From: Streptomyces sp. ALI-76-A
GTDB taxonomy: Bacteria > Actinomycetota > Actinomycetes > Streptomycetales > Streptomycetaceae
Length of the DNA stretch: 64,000 bases
Assembly: GCF_030287445.1 (NCBI RefSeq)
Contig: NZ_JASVWB010000002.1
Span: forward strand, 4,402,001-4,466,000
Direction of reading: 5' to 3'
Shown here: piece by piece, positions 32,272 through 42,146 of the stretch
Layout: each line of letters opens with the position of its first letter
How positions within the stretch are numbered: the first letter of the stretch is position 1
Notes under the pieces: generated by a model
What the model saw: the letters and a program-made list of their open reading frames with translations, nothing else
Databases searched by the model: none
What the model was told of the DNA's origin: nothing
Position numbers and translations under genes: made by a program

Positions 32272-34470
32272 TCAGCCGTTGCGCTTCCAGCGCGGCTTGT
32301 CGTCACGGCGGCCGAAGGAGCCGGTGCCCGTGCCGGTGCCGGTGGTGCGGTGGTCGTCACGGCGGCTGGTCGGACGGTCGTGGCCGCCGGGGCGGAAGCC
32401 GGGGCGGTCGGCCTGGCGGTCGCGGTTGAACGGACGGTCGCTGCCACGGTGGCCGCCCCGGTCGTCACGGCGCTCGAAGGAGCGGCCGGCGGCCGGACGC
32501 TCGTCGCGGCGGAAGCCGCCACGGTCGTTGTCCCGGCGCTCGAAGGAACGGGCGGGGCGGTCGGTGCGGTCACCACGGTCACCGCGGTCGTCACGACGCT
32601 CGAAGGTGCGGCCGCCGCGGTCGTTGCCACCGCGGTCGTCCCGGCGGAACCCGCCACGGTCGTTGTCCCGGCGCTCGAAGGAACGGCCACCCTCGCGGCC
32701 ACCGTCACGGTCGCGGTTGAACCCGCCCCGGTCGTCACGACGCTCGAAGGTGCGGCCGCCACGGTCGCTGCCGCCACGGTCGTCCCGGCGGAACCCGCCA
32801 CGGTCGTTGTCCCGGCGCTCGAAGGAACGGCCACCCTCGCGGCCACCGTCACGGTCGCGGTTGAAGCCACCCCGGTCGTCACGACGCTCGAAGGAACGGC
32901 CGCCACGGTCGTTGCCACCGCGGTCGTCCCGGCGGAACCCGCCACGGTCGTTGTCCCGGCGCTCGAAGGAACGCTCCGCCTTGTCGACGTCCTGCGCCAT
33001 CGGCTGCTCCGGCACGGACACCTCGACCGCCGCGGCGAGCGCCGCCTGCGCCTCGGCCACCGCGGTCTCCGGGTCCTCACCGCGCTCGCGGGCGGCCCGG
33101 GCGACCAGCCGGTCGGCCTCCTCGCGCAGCTCGACCGCGCGCCGCTGCGCCCGCTCCAGCTGCTTGGTGAGGTCCGCGACCTCACGCTCGGCCTGCTGCG
33201 CCGCGTTGCCCGCGGACTCGGCCTGGACCTCGGTCATCGACCGGGCGCCGGTGATCTCGGCGACCTCCGGGTCGAAGGCCGCGCCGCCCTGGATGATGTG
33301 CCGTCCGGCGTCGACGCCGGCGTCCTCCATGAGGCGGAAGATCTGCCGGCGCTGGTGCGGCAGCGACAGCGAGACGACGGTTCCGGTACGGCCGGCACGG
33401 GCCGTACGGCCGGCGCGGTGCAGGTAGTCCTTGTGGTCACCGGCCGGGTCGACGTTCAGCACGAGGTCGATGCCGTCGACGTGGATGCCGCGCGCGGCGA
33501 CGTCGGTGGCGACGAGCGTGTTGACGTAGCCCTTCTTGAAGTCCTCCAGCACGCGGGTACGCGCGCCCTGCGTCATCCCGCCGTGCAGCGCGTCGGCCTT
33601 CACACCGGCGTCGCAGAGCTGCTCGGCGATGCGGTCGGCGCCCAGCTGGGTGCGGACGAAGATGATCGTGCGGCCCTTGCGGGAGGCGATCGCGGCGGTG
33701 ACCGGCGCCTTGTCCTTGGGCTTCACGATGAGGATGTGGTGCGACATGGTCGTGACGTTGCCCTGGGCACTGTCGACCTCGTGCGTGACCGGGTTGGTCA
33801 GGTAGCGCTTGACCAGCGTGGAGATCTCGTTCTCCATCGTGGCCGAGAACAGCATGCGCTGGCCGCCGCCCGGGATCTGGTCGAGCAGCTCGGTGACCTC
33901 GGGCAGGAAGCCCAGGTCGGACATCTGGTCGGCCTCGTCGAGAACGGCGACCTCGACGTTCTCCAGGGAGCAGGCGCCGCGGGTGATGATGTCGCGCAGC
34001 CGGCCCGGCGTGGCGACCAGCACGTCCACGCCACGCTCCAGGGCGTAGATCTGGTTGCTCATCGACGTACCGCCGCAGACGACCTTCATCTTCAGGCCGA
34101 GCACGTCGCCGTACGGCTGGAGGGCGTCCGCGACCTGCATCGCGAGCTCACGCGTCGGCGTCAGGATGATGCCGCGGGGCTTCTTCTTCTCCGTGTGGCC
34201 CTCGGACAGGCGCGTCAGCAGCGGCAGACCGAAGGAGAGGGTCTTGCCGGAGCCGGTGCGGCCGCGGCCGAGGATGTCCTTGCCGGCCAGGGCGTCCGGG
34301 ATGGTCGCCGCCTGGATCGGGAAGGGGGCGGTCACGCCGTTCTGCGCCAGCTTGCGCACGACGCCCTCGGGGAGACCGAGCGTGGCGAAGGTGACCTCGG
34401 GGGTCCCGGTCGCCTCGTCGTTCTCGCCGTTCTCGGGCGCGACAGCGTGATCAGTAAGGGAAATGGACAT
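32272..34470 (-). CDS. DEAD-box RNA helicase with RGG-like repeat tail
   Basis: This encodes 732 residues. The helicase core covers about 30-385: Q-motif region APFPIQAATIP, motif I GRTGSGKT, PTREL, motif II VLDEADQM, SAT, and motif VI HRAGRTARAG. A coiled segment follows (about 430-480). The last 230 residues are an Arg/Asp/Gly-rich tail built of repeats such as RSFERRDNDRGGFRRDDRGG, ending RRDDKPRWKRNG. It probably unwinds structured RNA (ribosome assembly, cold adaptation, RNA decay), with the tail giving nonspecific RNA binding. The ATG at 34470 begins MSISLTDHAV; the frame continues 5' without coding character. Confidence 0.92.
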   Translation of the reverse strand: MSISLTDHAVAPENGENDEATGTPEVTFATLGLPEGVVRKLAQNGVTAPFPIQAATIPDALAGKDILGRGRTGSGKTLSFGLPLLTRLSEGHTEKKKPRGIILTPTRELAMQVADALQPYGDVLGLKMKVVCGGTSMSNQIYALERGVDVLVATPGRLRDIITRGACSLENVEVAVLDEADQMSDLGFLPEVTELLDQIPGGGQRMLFSATMENEISTLVKRYLTNPVTHEVDSAQGNVTTMSHHILIVKPKDKAPVTAAIASRKGRTIIFVRTQLGADRIAEQLCDAGVKADALHGGMTQGARTRVLEDFKKGYVNTLVATDVAARGIHVDGIDLVLNVDPAGDHKDYLHRAGRTARAGRTGTVVSLSLPHQRRQIFRLMEDAGVDAGRHIIQGGAAFDPEVAEITGARSMTEVQAESAGNAAQQAEREVADLTKQLERAQRRAVELREEADRLVARAARERGEDPETAVAEAQAALAAAVEVSVPEQPMAQDVDKAERSFERRDNDRGGFRRDDRGGNDRGGRSFERRDDRGGFNRDRDGGREGGRSFERRDNDRGGFRRDDRGGSDRGGRTFERRDDRGGFNRDRDGGREGGRSFERRDNDRGGFRRDDRGGNDRGGRTFERRDDRGDRGDRTDRPARSFERRDNDRGGFRRDERPAAGRSFERRDDRGGHRGSDRPFNRDRQADRPGFRPGGHDRPTSRRDDHRTTGTGTGTGSFGRRDDKPRWKRNG
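32440..32990 (-). repeat. In-frame repeats coding the RGG-like helicase tail
   Basis: Blocks encoding SFERRDNDRGGFRRDDRGG and RTFERRDDRGGFNRDRDGG recur several times with near-identical codons, so the DNA itself is repetitive. Copy number is likely to vary between strains and to cause assembly errors. Confidence 0.85.
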
Positions 34471-34781
34471 GCGTATGCGAAACCTTCCGGAGTCTCGTCG
34501 GCACGCGCCCGTCAACTCCGTGTTTCGCAATACGACCGCCTCTATGCGGTCCGCCACGGCAAGGGAGAGAGTACGCGCCACACGGCGCGCTCTGCGTTGG
34601 CGCCGGGCAATGGGATCAAACGATCTACCACCATACGCACCCACGCCCCCTGAAGGCAAATTGAGCCGTATCAGCGCGGGCCACACCGGTTGTTCCCGGC
34701 CTCGGACACCGTCCGGCACCCCTCGCGCCCCGGCCACCGGCGACCCGTTCCTCCCGCGCTACGCGGGCGCCCCCACCCGCG
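34471..34781. other. Helicase leader and intergenic region
   Basis: The stretch is 311 bases. The first 150 are AT-richer than the rest and contain the helicase 5' leader, with GTTTCGCAATACG-like sequence near 34521 and GGAAGG 12 bases before the ATG. The remainder is GC-rich and empty. It also includes the end region of the minus-strand lipoprotein gene. Confidence 0.45.
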
Positions 34782-35303
34782 CTACACCGGCGCCCCCGCC
34801 TCCGGCGCCGGCTCCCGCCCGCCCAGTTGCGGCGCCGGCGGCTCGTGCGCCGAGGACGACGGCTCGGCGACCGTCGGCTCGGGAGTCGGCGAGGCGGGCG
34901 GCGGGGTCGGCGTCGGCTGCGGCTCGACCGTCCGCGTGGGCGTCGGCTCGGCCCAGGTCGGCGACGGTTCCCCGGGCTTCGGCGGCTTCGGGGGCCGGCC
35001 ACCGGCCGACGCCGACACGCTGGCCTTCGCCGACGGCGAGACCGACGGCCCGGCCGACTCGCCCTTGCCCTTCTTGTGCTTGCCGTGCCCGCGCTTGCCG
35101 TGGCCGCCCGCCGCGTCGGCCCCCACGCCGCCGCCCGTCCCCGCCACCCCGCCGTCGGGCGCCTCACCACCCCGGGGCCCGGCCGACCGGGACGGCTTCG
35201 CGCTGCCACCCCCGCCGTCGTCGCCCACGCTCATGCAGCCGGCGGCAGCGGCGACGGCCATGACCGTGGCGGCCAGACGGACGGGTACGTACAAGGGGCG
35301 CAC
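34782..35303 (-). CDS. Putative lipoprotein, Pro/Ser/Gly-rich
   Basis: This encodes 173 residues. The signal peptide and lipobox (LAATVMAVAAAAGC, Cys about 22) predict a lipid-anchored surface protein. The mature part is entirely low complexity: Gly-rich, then Lys/His-rich (GKRGHGKHKKGKG), then Pro/Thr-rich repeats. No enzymatic domain is seen. The GTG at 35303 has GGAGGTGG upstream. Function unknown; possibly a wall-spanning spacer. Confidence 0.7.
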   Translation of the reverse strand: MRPLYVPVRLAATVMAVAAAAGCMSVGDDGGGGSAKPSRSAGPRGGEAPDGGVAGTGGGVGADAAGGHGKRGHGKHKKGKGESAGPSVSPSAKASVSASAGGRPPKPPKPGEPSPTWAEPTPTRTVEPQPTPTPPPASPTPEPTVAEPSSSAHEPPAPQLGGREPAPEAGAPV

Positions 35304-35414
35304 GAGCAGCCACCTCCGGTGGAGGGTGAAGGAGTCAACCTGTTCAACTCCCGCCGCCCACAAGAGGACACGCGCCCCGCGACGAACGGTCCCGGTCCCG
35401 TCCCGTACCGCCCC

Positions 35415-35774
35415 TCACCCGTACCCCAGTGCGTGCAGCCGGGCGTCGTCGATCCCGAAGTGGTGCGCGATCTCGTGCACGACCGTGACCTCGGTCTCCT
35501 CGACGACCTCCTGCCGCGTCTCGCACATCCGCAGGGTCGGCCCCCGGTAGATGGTGATCCGGTCCGGCAGCACGCCCGCGTACCACTCCCCCCGGTCGGT
35601 CAGCGGAGTCCCCTCGTACAGCCCCAGCAGCTCCGGATCGTCCGCCGGCGGTTCGTCCTCGACGAACACCGCGACGTTGTCCATCAGCCGCGTCAACTCC
35701 GGCGGGATCCGGTCCAGGGCCTCGGCGACCAGTTCCTCGAACTCCTCACGCGTCATCTCCAGCACAGAGCCCAT
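35415..35774 (-). CDS. Small zincin-like metallopeptidase
   Basis: This encodes 119 residues. The HExxH motif is near the C-terminus (TVVHEIAHHFGIDDARLHALG), with a downstream Asp-His as likely third ligand area. It matches the minimal-gluzincin (DUF1025-type) family of short actinobacterial and proteobacterial proteins. Role unknown. I used the ATG at 35774 (MGSVLEMTREEF); an in-frame GTG at 35765 and ATG at 35756 are alternatives. Confidence 0.85.
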   Translation of the reverse strand: MGSVLEMTREEFEELVAEALDRIPPELTRLMDNVAVFVEDEPPADDPELLGLYEGTPLTDRGEWYAGVLPDRITIYRGPTLRMCETRQEVVEETEVTVVHEIAHHFGIDDARLHALGYG

Positions 35775-35851
35775 TGTCCGGCACGTGGCGTCCGGGGGAG
35801 AGTGATGCGCACGTCCGCATAGCCACGCGCGGACTTGGGCATACGCGACCA

Positions 35852-37468
35852 ATGGCCCGCGTCCCCGTAGCCGTCCGCACACTCATGCACCCTTTCCGCA
35901 GAGCCCCGCGTGCCCTGGTCCGGCACTACCGCACCCGCCGGCCCCACCCGGCCGTCGAACTCGTCCCCCAGTCGCACCCCTGGGTCCGTGCCCTCGGTCT
36001 CCTCACGGTCGTCGTGCTCGGCGCCTGGCTGGGCCTGCTGATCGTCGGCAACGTACGGACGCCGGTCGGCCCGATGGACACGACGATGACCCTGCGCCCG
36101 TCGCTCACCGGCGGCACGAAGATCAACGTCTCCCCGCTCGGCGCGCTGCAACTGGACAGCCACCACGCCCCGGTCCGCCTGGACGTCAACGTCGACCAGC
36201 TGGACCCGGTCCGCTCACAGGCCCTCGTCGACCACCCCGAGCGCCTCACCGGCCTCCAGGACGAGGTCAGCCGGGACGTGCGGCACGGCACCCTCGACCT
36301 CGCCGTCCGCTCCTGCGTCGCCGTCGTCTCCGGCGCCACCGCCCTCGGCCTCGCGGTCTACCGCCGTCCGCGCCGCGCCCTGGCGGCCGGCGGCCTGGCG
36401 CTGACCCTCCTGGCCGCCTCGGGCGGATCGGCGTACGCCACCTGGAACCCCGAGTCCGTCCTGGAGCCGAGGTTCTCGGGCCTGCTCTCCTCGGCCCCGT
36501 CCCTCGTCGGCAACGCGCGCAGCATCGTCACCGAGTTCGACGTCTACCAGAAGGAACTGGCCCGCCTGGTGACGAACGTGACCAAGCTGTACGACGCCAC
36601 CTCCACCCTCCCCGCCTACGCGCCCGACCCGTCCACCATCCGCGTCCTGCACGTCTCCGACATCCACCTCAACCCGGCGAGCTGGAAGATCATCGGCTCG
36701 CTGGTGGAGCAGTACAAGGTGGACGTGATCGTGGACTCCGGCGACACCATGGACCACGGCTCGGCGGCGGAGAACGGCTTCCTGGACCCGGTCGCGGACC
36801 TCGGAGCGCCGTACGTCTGGGTGCGCGGCAACCACGACTCGATGATCACCCAGCGCTATCTGGACCGCATGAAGAACGTGCACGTGCTGGACGACGGCCG
36901 GGCCGAGACCGTCGCGGGCCTGCGGTTTGCCGGCATCGGCGACCCCCAGTTCACCCCGGACCGCTCGGCACGGCCCGGCGCCGAGGCGTCCCAGGAGCTG
37001 GCCGGCGCCCGCCTGGCCTCGGCCCTGCGCGACCAGCGGGCGGCCGGCACCCCCGTCGACATCGCCGTCGCCCACGAACCGTCGGCGGCCCGCGAGGTCG
37101 ACGGCACGGTCCCGATGGTCCTGGCCGGCCACGTCCACCACAACGAGATGGAGGTCATGCGGTACGGCACCCGGCTGCGGATCGAGGGCTCGACCGGCGG
37201 CAGCGGCCTGCGCGCCGTGGAGGGCAAGTACCCCGACCCCATCGAGGCGTCGATCCTCTACATGGACCGCGACAGCCGTCGCCTCCAGGCGTGGGACGAG
37301 ATCAAGCTGGGCGGCCTCGGCCTGACGACGGCCGAGGTCAGCCGCCACCTCGTGGAGGAGAACCAGCCGAGCGGCACCGCGTCCCCGTCCGAGTCCTCGT
37401 CCCCCTCCGGGACCCCGTCCACGACCCCGAGGCCGTCCTCACCCGCCCCCTCCCCCACCGCCCCGTAA
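35852..37468 (+). CDS. Membrane-anchored metallophosphoesterase
   Basis: This encodes 538 residues. Membrane helices lie at about 48-68 and at about 145-195 in two segments. The C-terminal calcineurin-like phosphoesterase has all five metal-binding blocks: DIHLN, GDTMDHG, GNHDS, AHEPS and GHVHHNE. The catalytic domain lies after the helices and is probably outside the membrane. A Ser/Pro/Thr tail ends the protein. Substrate unknown; related proteins hydrolyse lipid or nucleotide phosphates. The ATG at 35852 has a weak ribosome-binding site; ATG 35885 is possible. Confidence 0.87.
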   Translation: MARVPVAVRTLMHPFRRAPRALVRHYRTRRPHPAVELVPQSHPWVRALGLLTVVVLGAWLGLLIVGNVRTPVGPMDTTMTLRPSLTGGTKINVSPLGALQLDSHHAPVRLDVNVDQLDPVRSQALVDHPERLTGLQDEVSRDVRHGTLDLAVRSCVAVVSGATALGLAVYRRPRRALAAGGLALTLLAASGGSAYATWNPESVLEPRFSGLLSSAPSLVGNARSIVTEFDVYQKELARLVTNVTKLYDATSTLPAYAPDPSTIRVLHVSDIHLNPASWKIIGSLVEQYKVDVIVDSGDTMDHGSAAENGFLDPVADLGAPYVWVRGNHDSMITQRYLDRMKNVHVLDDGRAETVAGLRFAGIGDPQFTPDRSARPGAEASQELAGARLASALRDQRAAGTPVDIAVAHEPSAAREVDGTVPMVLAGHVHHNEMEVMRYGTRLRIEGSTGGSGLRAVEGKYPDPIEASILYMDRDSRRLQAWDEIKLGGLGLTTAEVSRHLVEENQPSGTASPSESSSPSGTPSTTPRPSSPAPSPTAP

Positions 37469-37548
37469 ACCGTTTTGGCGATCTCTCCCGCCATCGCCTA
37501 TGCTTCACACGTCCCCGACGCGCTGCAAAGCGCCCAGGCGGGCCGATA

Positions 37549-37621
37549 GCCCTCATCGTCTAGCGGCCTAGGACGCCGCCCTTTCAAGGCGGTAGCACGG
37601 GTTCGAATCCCGTTGGGGGCA
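37549..37621 (+). tRNA. tRNA-Glu (TTC)
   Basis: This is a 73-base cloverleaf with anticodon TTC in CTTTCAA and acceptor GCCCTCA/TGGGGGC with one G-T pair. It is first in a Glu-Asp-Phe cluster. Confidence 0.95.
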
Positions 37622-37659
37622 CGCAGTACCGTGTGCGACACTGTCGTACACAACAGCTT

Positions 37660-37734
37660 GGTCCTGTGGAGCAGTTTGGAGTGCTCGCCACCCTGTCAAG
37701 GTGGAGGCCGCGGGTTCAAATCCCGTCAGGACCG
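37660..37734 (+). tRNA. tRNA-Asp (GTC), copy 1
   Basis: This is a 75-base cloverleaf with anticodon GTC in CTGTCAA and acceptor GGTCCTG/CAGGACC. It appears identical to the copy at 42147-42221. Confidence 0.95.
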
Positions 37735-37758
37735 CTGAGGTTTCCCCGGAAGCCTCGT

Positions 37759-37832
37759 GGCTGGGTAGCTCAGTTGGTACGAGCGATCGCCTGAAAAGCG
37801 ATAGGTCGCCGGTTCGACCCCGGCCCCAGCCA
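37759..37832 (+). tRNA. tRNA-Phe (GAA)
   Basis: This is a 74-base cloverleaf with anticodon GAA in CTGAAAA and acceptor GGCTGGG/CCCAGCC. It is last in the cluster and followed at once by a terminator. Confidence 0.93.
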
Positions 37833-37836
37833 CAGC

Positions 37837-37867
37837 AAGGCCCCGATCCCCGGATCGGGGCCTTCTT
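37837..37867 (+). terminator. Terminator of the tRNA-Glu/Asp/Phe cluster
   Basis: AAGGCCCCGATCC pairs with GGATCGGGGCCTT, followed by CTTGC. It starts five bases after tRNA-Phe. Confidence 0.88.
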
Positions 37868-37913
37868 GCATGTCGGCCTCATCCGTCGGATTCGTACGTC
37901 AGATCCGTACACC

Positions 37914-38030
37914 GGACGCGGACGCCCGGACGCAGCGGCCCGGACGCGGACGCCCGGACGCAGCGGCCCGGACGCGGACGCCCGGACGCGGACGCCCGGA
38001 CGCCGACCACGGACGCCGGCGCCGGACGCA
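37914..38030. repeat. GGACGC-based tandem repeat upstream of hrpA
   Basis: Units built from CGGACGCGGACGCC and CGGACGCAGCGGCC alternate about four to five times before the hrpA start. The arrangement is noncoding and ends about 45 bases before the ATG at 38077. Confidence 0.8.
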
Positions 38031-38076
38031 AAAGCGTTCGCCAGTAATTTCCGCGGGATGAGATCCTGGATCGCGT

Positions 38077-41000
38077 ATGTCTACGCACCCCGCCCCCGGC
38101 GCCTCCGCACCGGGCACCCCCGTCCTCGGCGATCTCGCCTCCCGCCTGACCGAGCTGTCCCTGCGCGACGCGCACCGGCTCGGGCGCAGACTCGAAGGCG
38201 CGCGCAGGATCCGCAAGCCCGAGGCCCGGGCCGCCGTTCTCGCCGAGATCGAGACGGAGGCCGCCCGGGCCGAGGAGCGGATGCGCGCGCGCCGCGGGCG
38301 GGTGCCCGCCGTCAGCTACCCCGAGCAGCTGCCCGTCAGTCAGAAGAAGGACGACATCGCGGCCGCCATCCGCGATCACCAGGTCGTCATCGTCGCCGGC
38401 GAGACCGGGTCCGGGAAGACGACGCAGATCCCGAAGATCTGCCTCGAGCTCGGTCGCGGCGTCAAGGGCATGATCGGGCACACCCAGCCCCGCCGTATCG
38501 CCGCCCGTACCGTCGCCGAGCGCGTCGCCGAGGAGCTGGACACCCCGCTCGGCGAGGCCGTCGGCTGGAAGGTGCGGTTCACCGACCAGGTCAACCCGGA
38601 CGCCACCTTCGTCAAGCTGATGACGGACGGCATCCTGCTCGCCGAGATCCAGACCGACCGCGAGCTGCGCGCCTACGACACGATCATCATCGACGAGGCC
38701 CACGAGCGGTCCCTCAACATCGACTTCCTGCTGGGGTATCTGGCACAGCTGCTGCCGAAACGGCCGGACCTGAAGGTCGTGATCACCTCCGCGACCATCG
38801 ACCCGGAGCGGTTCTCCCGGCACTTCGGGGACGCCCCGATCGTCGAGGTCAGCGGCCGGACCTACCCCGTCGAGGTGCGCTACCGGCCGCTCCTCGAAGA
38901 GGAGGGCGAGGACTCCGACCGCGACCAGATCACCGCCATCACCGACGCCGTCGAGGAACTGATGGCCGAGGGCAAGGGCGACATCCTGGTCTTCCTGTCC
39001 GGCGAGCGGGAGATCCGGGACACCGCCGACGCGCTGGAGAAGAAGAAGTACCGGTTCACCGAGGTCCTGCCGCTGTACGCCCGGCTCTCGCACGCGGAGC
39101 AGCACCGCGTCTTCCAGCAGCACACCGGCCGCAGGATCGTTCTGGCGACCAACGTCGCCGAGACCTCCCTGACCGTCCCGGGCATCAAGTACGTCATCGA
39201 TCCCGGCTTCGCCCGGATCTCCCGCTACAGCCACCGCACCAAGGTCCAGCGGCTGCCCATCGAGCCGGTCTCCCAGGCCAGCGCCAACCAGCGCAAGGGC
39301 CGCTGCGGACGTACCAGCGACGGCATCTGCGTCCGGCTCTACAGCGAGGAGGACTTCGAGGGCCGGCCCGAGTTCACGGACGCCGAGATCCTCCGGACCA
39401 ACCTCGCCTCCGTCATCCTGCAGATGACCGCCGCCGGCCTCGGCGAGATCGAGAAGTTCCCCTTCATCGACCCGCCGGACCACCGCAACATCCGCGACGG
39501 CGTCCAACTCCTCCAGGAACTCGGCGCGTTGGACCCGGAGCAGAAGGACGCCCGCAAGCGGCTCACGCAGCTGGGCCGCAAGCTCGCCCAGCTGCCCGTC
39601 GACCCGCGACTGGCCCGGATGGTCCTGGAGGCCGACAAGAACGGCTGCGCCCGCGAGGTCATGGTCATCGCGGCCGCGCTGTCCATCCAGGACCCGCGCG
39701 AACGCCCCGCCGACAAGCAGACCCAGGCCGACCAGCAGCACGCCCGGTTCCGGGACGAGACCAGTGACTTCCTCGCCTACCTCAACCTCTGGCGGTACGT
39801 GCGCGAGCAGCAGAAGGAGCGCGGGTCCTCGTCCTTCCGCCGCATGTGCAAGCAGGAGTACCTGAACTTCCTGCGCATCCGTGAGTGGCAGGACATCTAC
39901 ACGCAGCTGCGCACCGTCGCCAAGCAGATGGGCGTCCACCTCAACGAGGACGACGCCCCCGCCGACCGCGTCCACGTCTCCCTCCTCGCCGGTCTGCTCT
40001 CGCACGTCGGCATGAAGGACGTGAAGGACGGCAACAAGAACGAGTACCTGGGCGCGCGCAACGCCAAGTTCGCGATCTTCCCCGGTTCCGCGCTCTTCAA
40101 GAAGCAGCCGCGGTTCCTGATGTCCGCCGAACTGGTGGAGACCTCCCGCCTGTGGGCCCGCGTCAACGCCAAGATCGAGCCCGAGTGGGTCGAGCCGCTC
40201 GCCGAGCACCTGATCAAGCGGACGTACAGCGAACCGCACTGGGAGAAGGACCAGGCCGCGGTGATGGCGTACGAGAAGGTCACGCTGTACGGCGTGCCGA
40301 TCGTCGCCCAGCGGAAGGTGAACTACGGCCGGATCGACCCGGAGACCTCCCGCGAGCTTTTCATCCGCAACGCCCTGGTCGAGGGTGACTGGCGTACGCA
40401 CCACAAGTTCTTCGCCGACAACCGCAGGCTCCTCAGCGAGGTCGAGGAGCTGGAACACCGGGCCCGGCGCCGGGACATCGTGGTCGACGACGACACGCTG
40501 TTCGACTTCTACGAGCAGCGGGTCCCCGAACACGTCGTCTCCGGCGCGCACTTCGACTCCTGGTGGAAGCACAAGCGGCAGGAACAGCCGGATTTCCTCG
40601 ACTTCGAGCGCGAGATGCTCATCCGGGAGTCGGCGGAGGCGGTCACCAAGGACGACTATCCGGACGCCTGGCGCCAGGGACCGCTGAAGTTCCGGGTGAC
40701 GTACCAGTTCGAGCCGGGCGCGGACGCCGACGGTGTCACCGTCCACATCCCGCTCCACGTCCTCAACCAGGTCACGGACGAGGGCTTCGACTGGCAGATC
40801 CCGGGACTGCGGGAGGAACTCGTCACCGAGCTGATCCGGTCGCTCCCGAAGCCGATCCGCCGCAACTACGTGCCGGCGCCGAACTTCGCCCGGCGGTTCC
40901 TGGACACCGCGGTCCCCCTCCAGGAGCCGCTCACCACGACCATGGCCCGCGAGCTCAAGCGCATGGTCGGTGTGCCCTTCGCCACCGACGACTTCGACTG

Positions 41001-42054
41001 GTCGAGGGTCCCGGAGCATCTGCGCATCACCTTCCGGATCGTCGACGAGCGGCGCCGCAAGCTGGCCGAGGACAAGGATCTGGAAGCGCTGAAGCTCCAG
41101 TTGAAGCCGAAGGCGCGCAAGGCCATCTCGCAGGCCGCCGCGGCCACCGCCGAGCGGCAGGGCGGCGAGTCCCTGGAACGCGAGGGGCTCACCGACTGGA
41201 CGATCGGCTCCCTCACCCGGGTCTTCGAGACGCGCCGGGCCGGGCAGCCGGTGAAGGCGTACCCAGCGCTGGTCGACGACGGACCGACGGCGAACACCGT
41301 CTCCGTACGGCTCTTCGACACCGAGGCCGAGCAGGCCGAGGCGATGTGGAAGGGCACCCGGCGGCTGATCCTGCGCAACATCCCGGTCAATCCCACGAAG
41401 TTCGCGTCCGAGAAGCTGACCAACCCGCAGAAGCTCGCCCTGTCCGCGAACCCGCACGGGACCATCCAGGCCCTGTTCGACGACTGCGCGATGGCGGCGG
41501 CGGACAAGCTGATGGGCGACTTCGGCGGGCCGGCGTGGGACGAGGAGTCCTACCGGAAGCTGTACGAGAAGGTGCGGGCGGAGATCGTCGACACGACGGT
41601 CCGCACGGTGGGGCAGGTGCAGCAGGTCCTGGCGGCCTGGCAGGCCTGTGAGCGTCGCCTGAAGGCCGTACGCAGCCCCGCGCTGCTGCCGAACCTGACC
41701 GATGTACGCAAGCAGCTGGACGCCCTCGTGAAGCCGGGCTTCGTGACGGAGGCGGGGATACGCCGCCTGCCCGATCTGATGCGCTATCTGGTCGCCGCGG
41801 ACCGGCGGCTCCAGCAGATGCCGACGAACGTCCAGCGGGACACCGCGCGGATGGAGAAGGTCCACGAGATGCAGGACGAGTACGCGTGGCTGCTGGAGCA
41901 GATGCCGCAGGGCCGCCCGGTACCGTCCTCGGTCCTGGGCATCCGCTGGATGATCGAGGAGCTCCGGGTCAGCTATTTCGCGCACGCGTTGGGCACGGCC
42001 TACCCCGTCTCCGACAAGCGGATCGTGAAGGCCATCGACGCGGCGGCCCCGTGA
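38077..42054 (+). CDS. hrpA: ATP-dependent RNA helicase HrpA
   Basis: This encodes 1325 residues of the DEAH/RHA family. Walker A is GETGSGKTTQIPK (about 108-120), motif II DEAHERS (about 206), SAT motif TSATIDPERFS, and motif VI QRKGRCGRTSDG. Winged-helix, ratchet and OB-like regions follow, then the long C-terminal DUF3418 region typical of HrpA. In E. coli HrpA acts on stalled or collided ribosomes and mRNA processing. Full length, no truncation seen. It is flanked on each side by an identical tRNA-Asp gene. Confidence 0.95.
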   Translation: MSTHPAPGASAPGTPVLGDLASRLTELSLRDAHRLGRRLEGARRIRKPEARAAVLAEIETEAARAEERMRARRGRVPAVSYPEQLPVSQKKDDIAAAIRDHQVVIVAGETGSGKTTQIPKICLELGRGVKGMIGHTQPRRIAARTVAERVAEELDTPLGEAVGWKVRFTDQVNPDATFVKLMTDGILLAEIQTDRELRAYDTIIIDEAHERSLNIDFLLGYLAQLLPKRPDLKVVITSATIDPERFSRHFGDAPIVEVSGRTYPVEVRYRPLLEEEGEDSDRDQITAITDAVEELMAEGKGDILVFLSGEREIRDTADALEKKKYRFTEVLPLYARLSHAEQHRVFQQHTGRRIVLATNVAETSLTVPGIKYVIDPGFARISRYSHRTKVQRLPIEPVSQASANQRKGRCGRTSDGICVRLYSEEDFEGRPEFTDAEILRTNLASVILQMTAAGLGEIEKFPFIDPPDHRNIRDGVQLLQELGALDPEQKDARKRLTQLGRKLAQLPVDPRLARMVLEADKNGCAREVMVIAAALSIQDPRERPADKQTQADQQHARFRDETSDFLAYLNLWRYVREQQKERGSSSFRRMCKQEYLNFLRIREWQDIYTQLRTVAKQMGVHLNEDDAPADRVHVSLLAGLLSHVGMKDVKDGNKNEYLGARNAKFAIFPGSALFKKQPRFLMSAELVETSRLWARVNAKIEPEWVEPLAEHLIKRTYSEPHWEKDQAAVMAYEKVTLYGVPIVAQRKVNYGRIDPETSRELFIRNALVEGDWRTHHKFFADNRRLLSEVEELEHRARRRDIVVDDDTLFDFYEQRVPEHVVSGAHFDSWWKHKRQEQPDFLDFEREMLIRESAEAVTKDDYPDAWRQGPLKFRVTYQFEPGADADGVTVHIPLHVLNQVTDEGFDWQIPGLREELVTELIRSLPKPIRRNYVPAPNFARRFLDTAVPLQEPLTTTMARELKRMVGVPFATDDFDWSRVPEHLRITFRIVDERRRKLAEDKDLEALKLQLKPKARKAISQAAAATAERQGGESLEREGLTDWTIGSLTRVFETRRAGQPVKAYPALVDDGPTANTVSVRLFDTEAEQAEAMWKGTRRLILRNIPVNPTKFASEKLTNPQKLALSANPHGTIQALFDDCAMAAADKLMGDFGGPAWDEESYRKLYEKVRAEIVDTTVRTVGQVQQVLAAWQACERRLKAVRSPALLPNLTDVRKQLDALVKPGFVTEAGIRRLPDLMRYLVAADRRLQQMPTNVQRDTARMEKVHEMQDEYAWLLEQMPQGRPVPSSVLGIRWMIEELRVSYFAHALGTAYPVSDKRIVKAIDAAAP

Positions 42055-42146
42055 CCGGACCCGCACGGTGGGTGAGTTCGACCCCGGGCTCACCCTCCTG
42101 TAGAGTCTCTTCTCGCAGCGCAACGCACGAATCGCCTGCGAAACCT

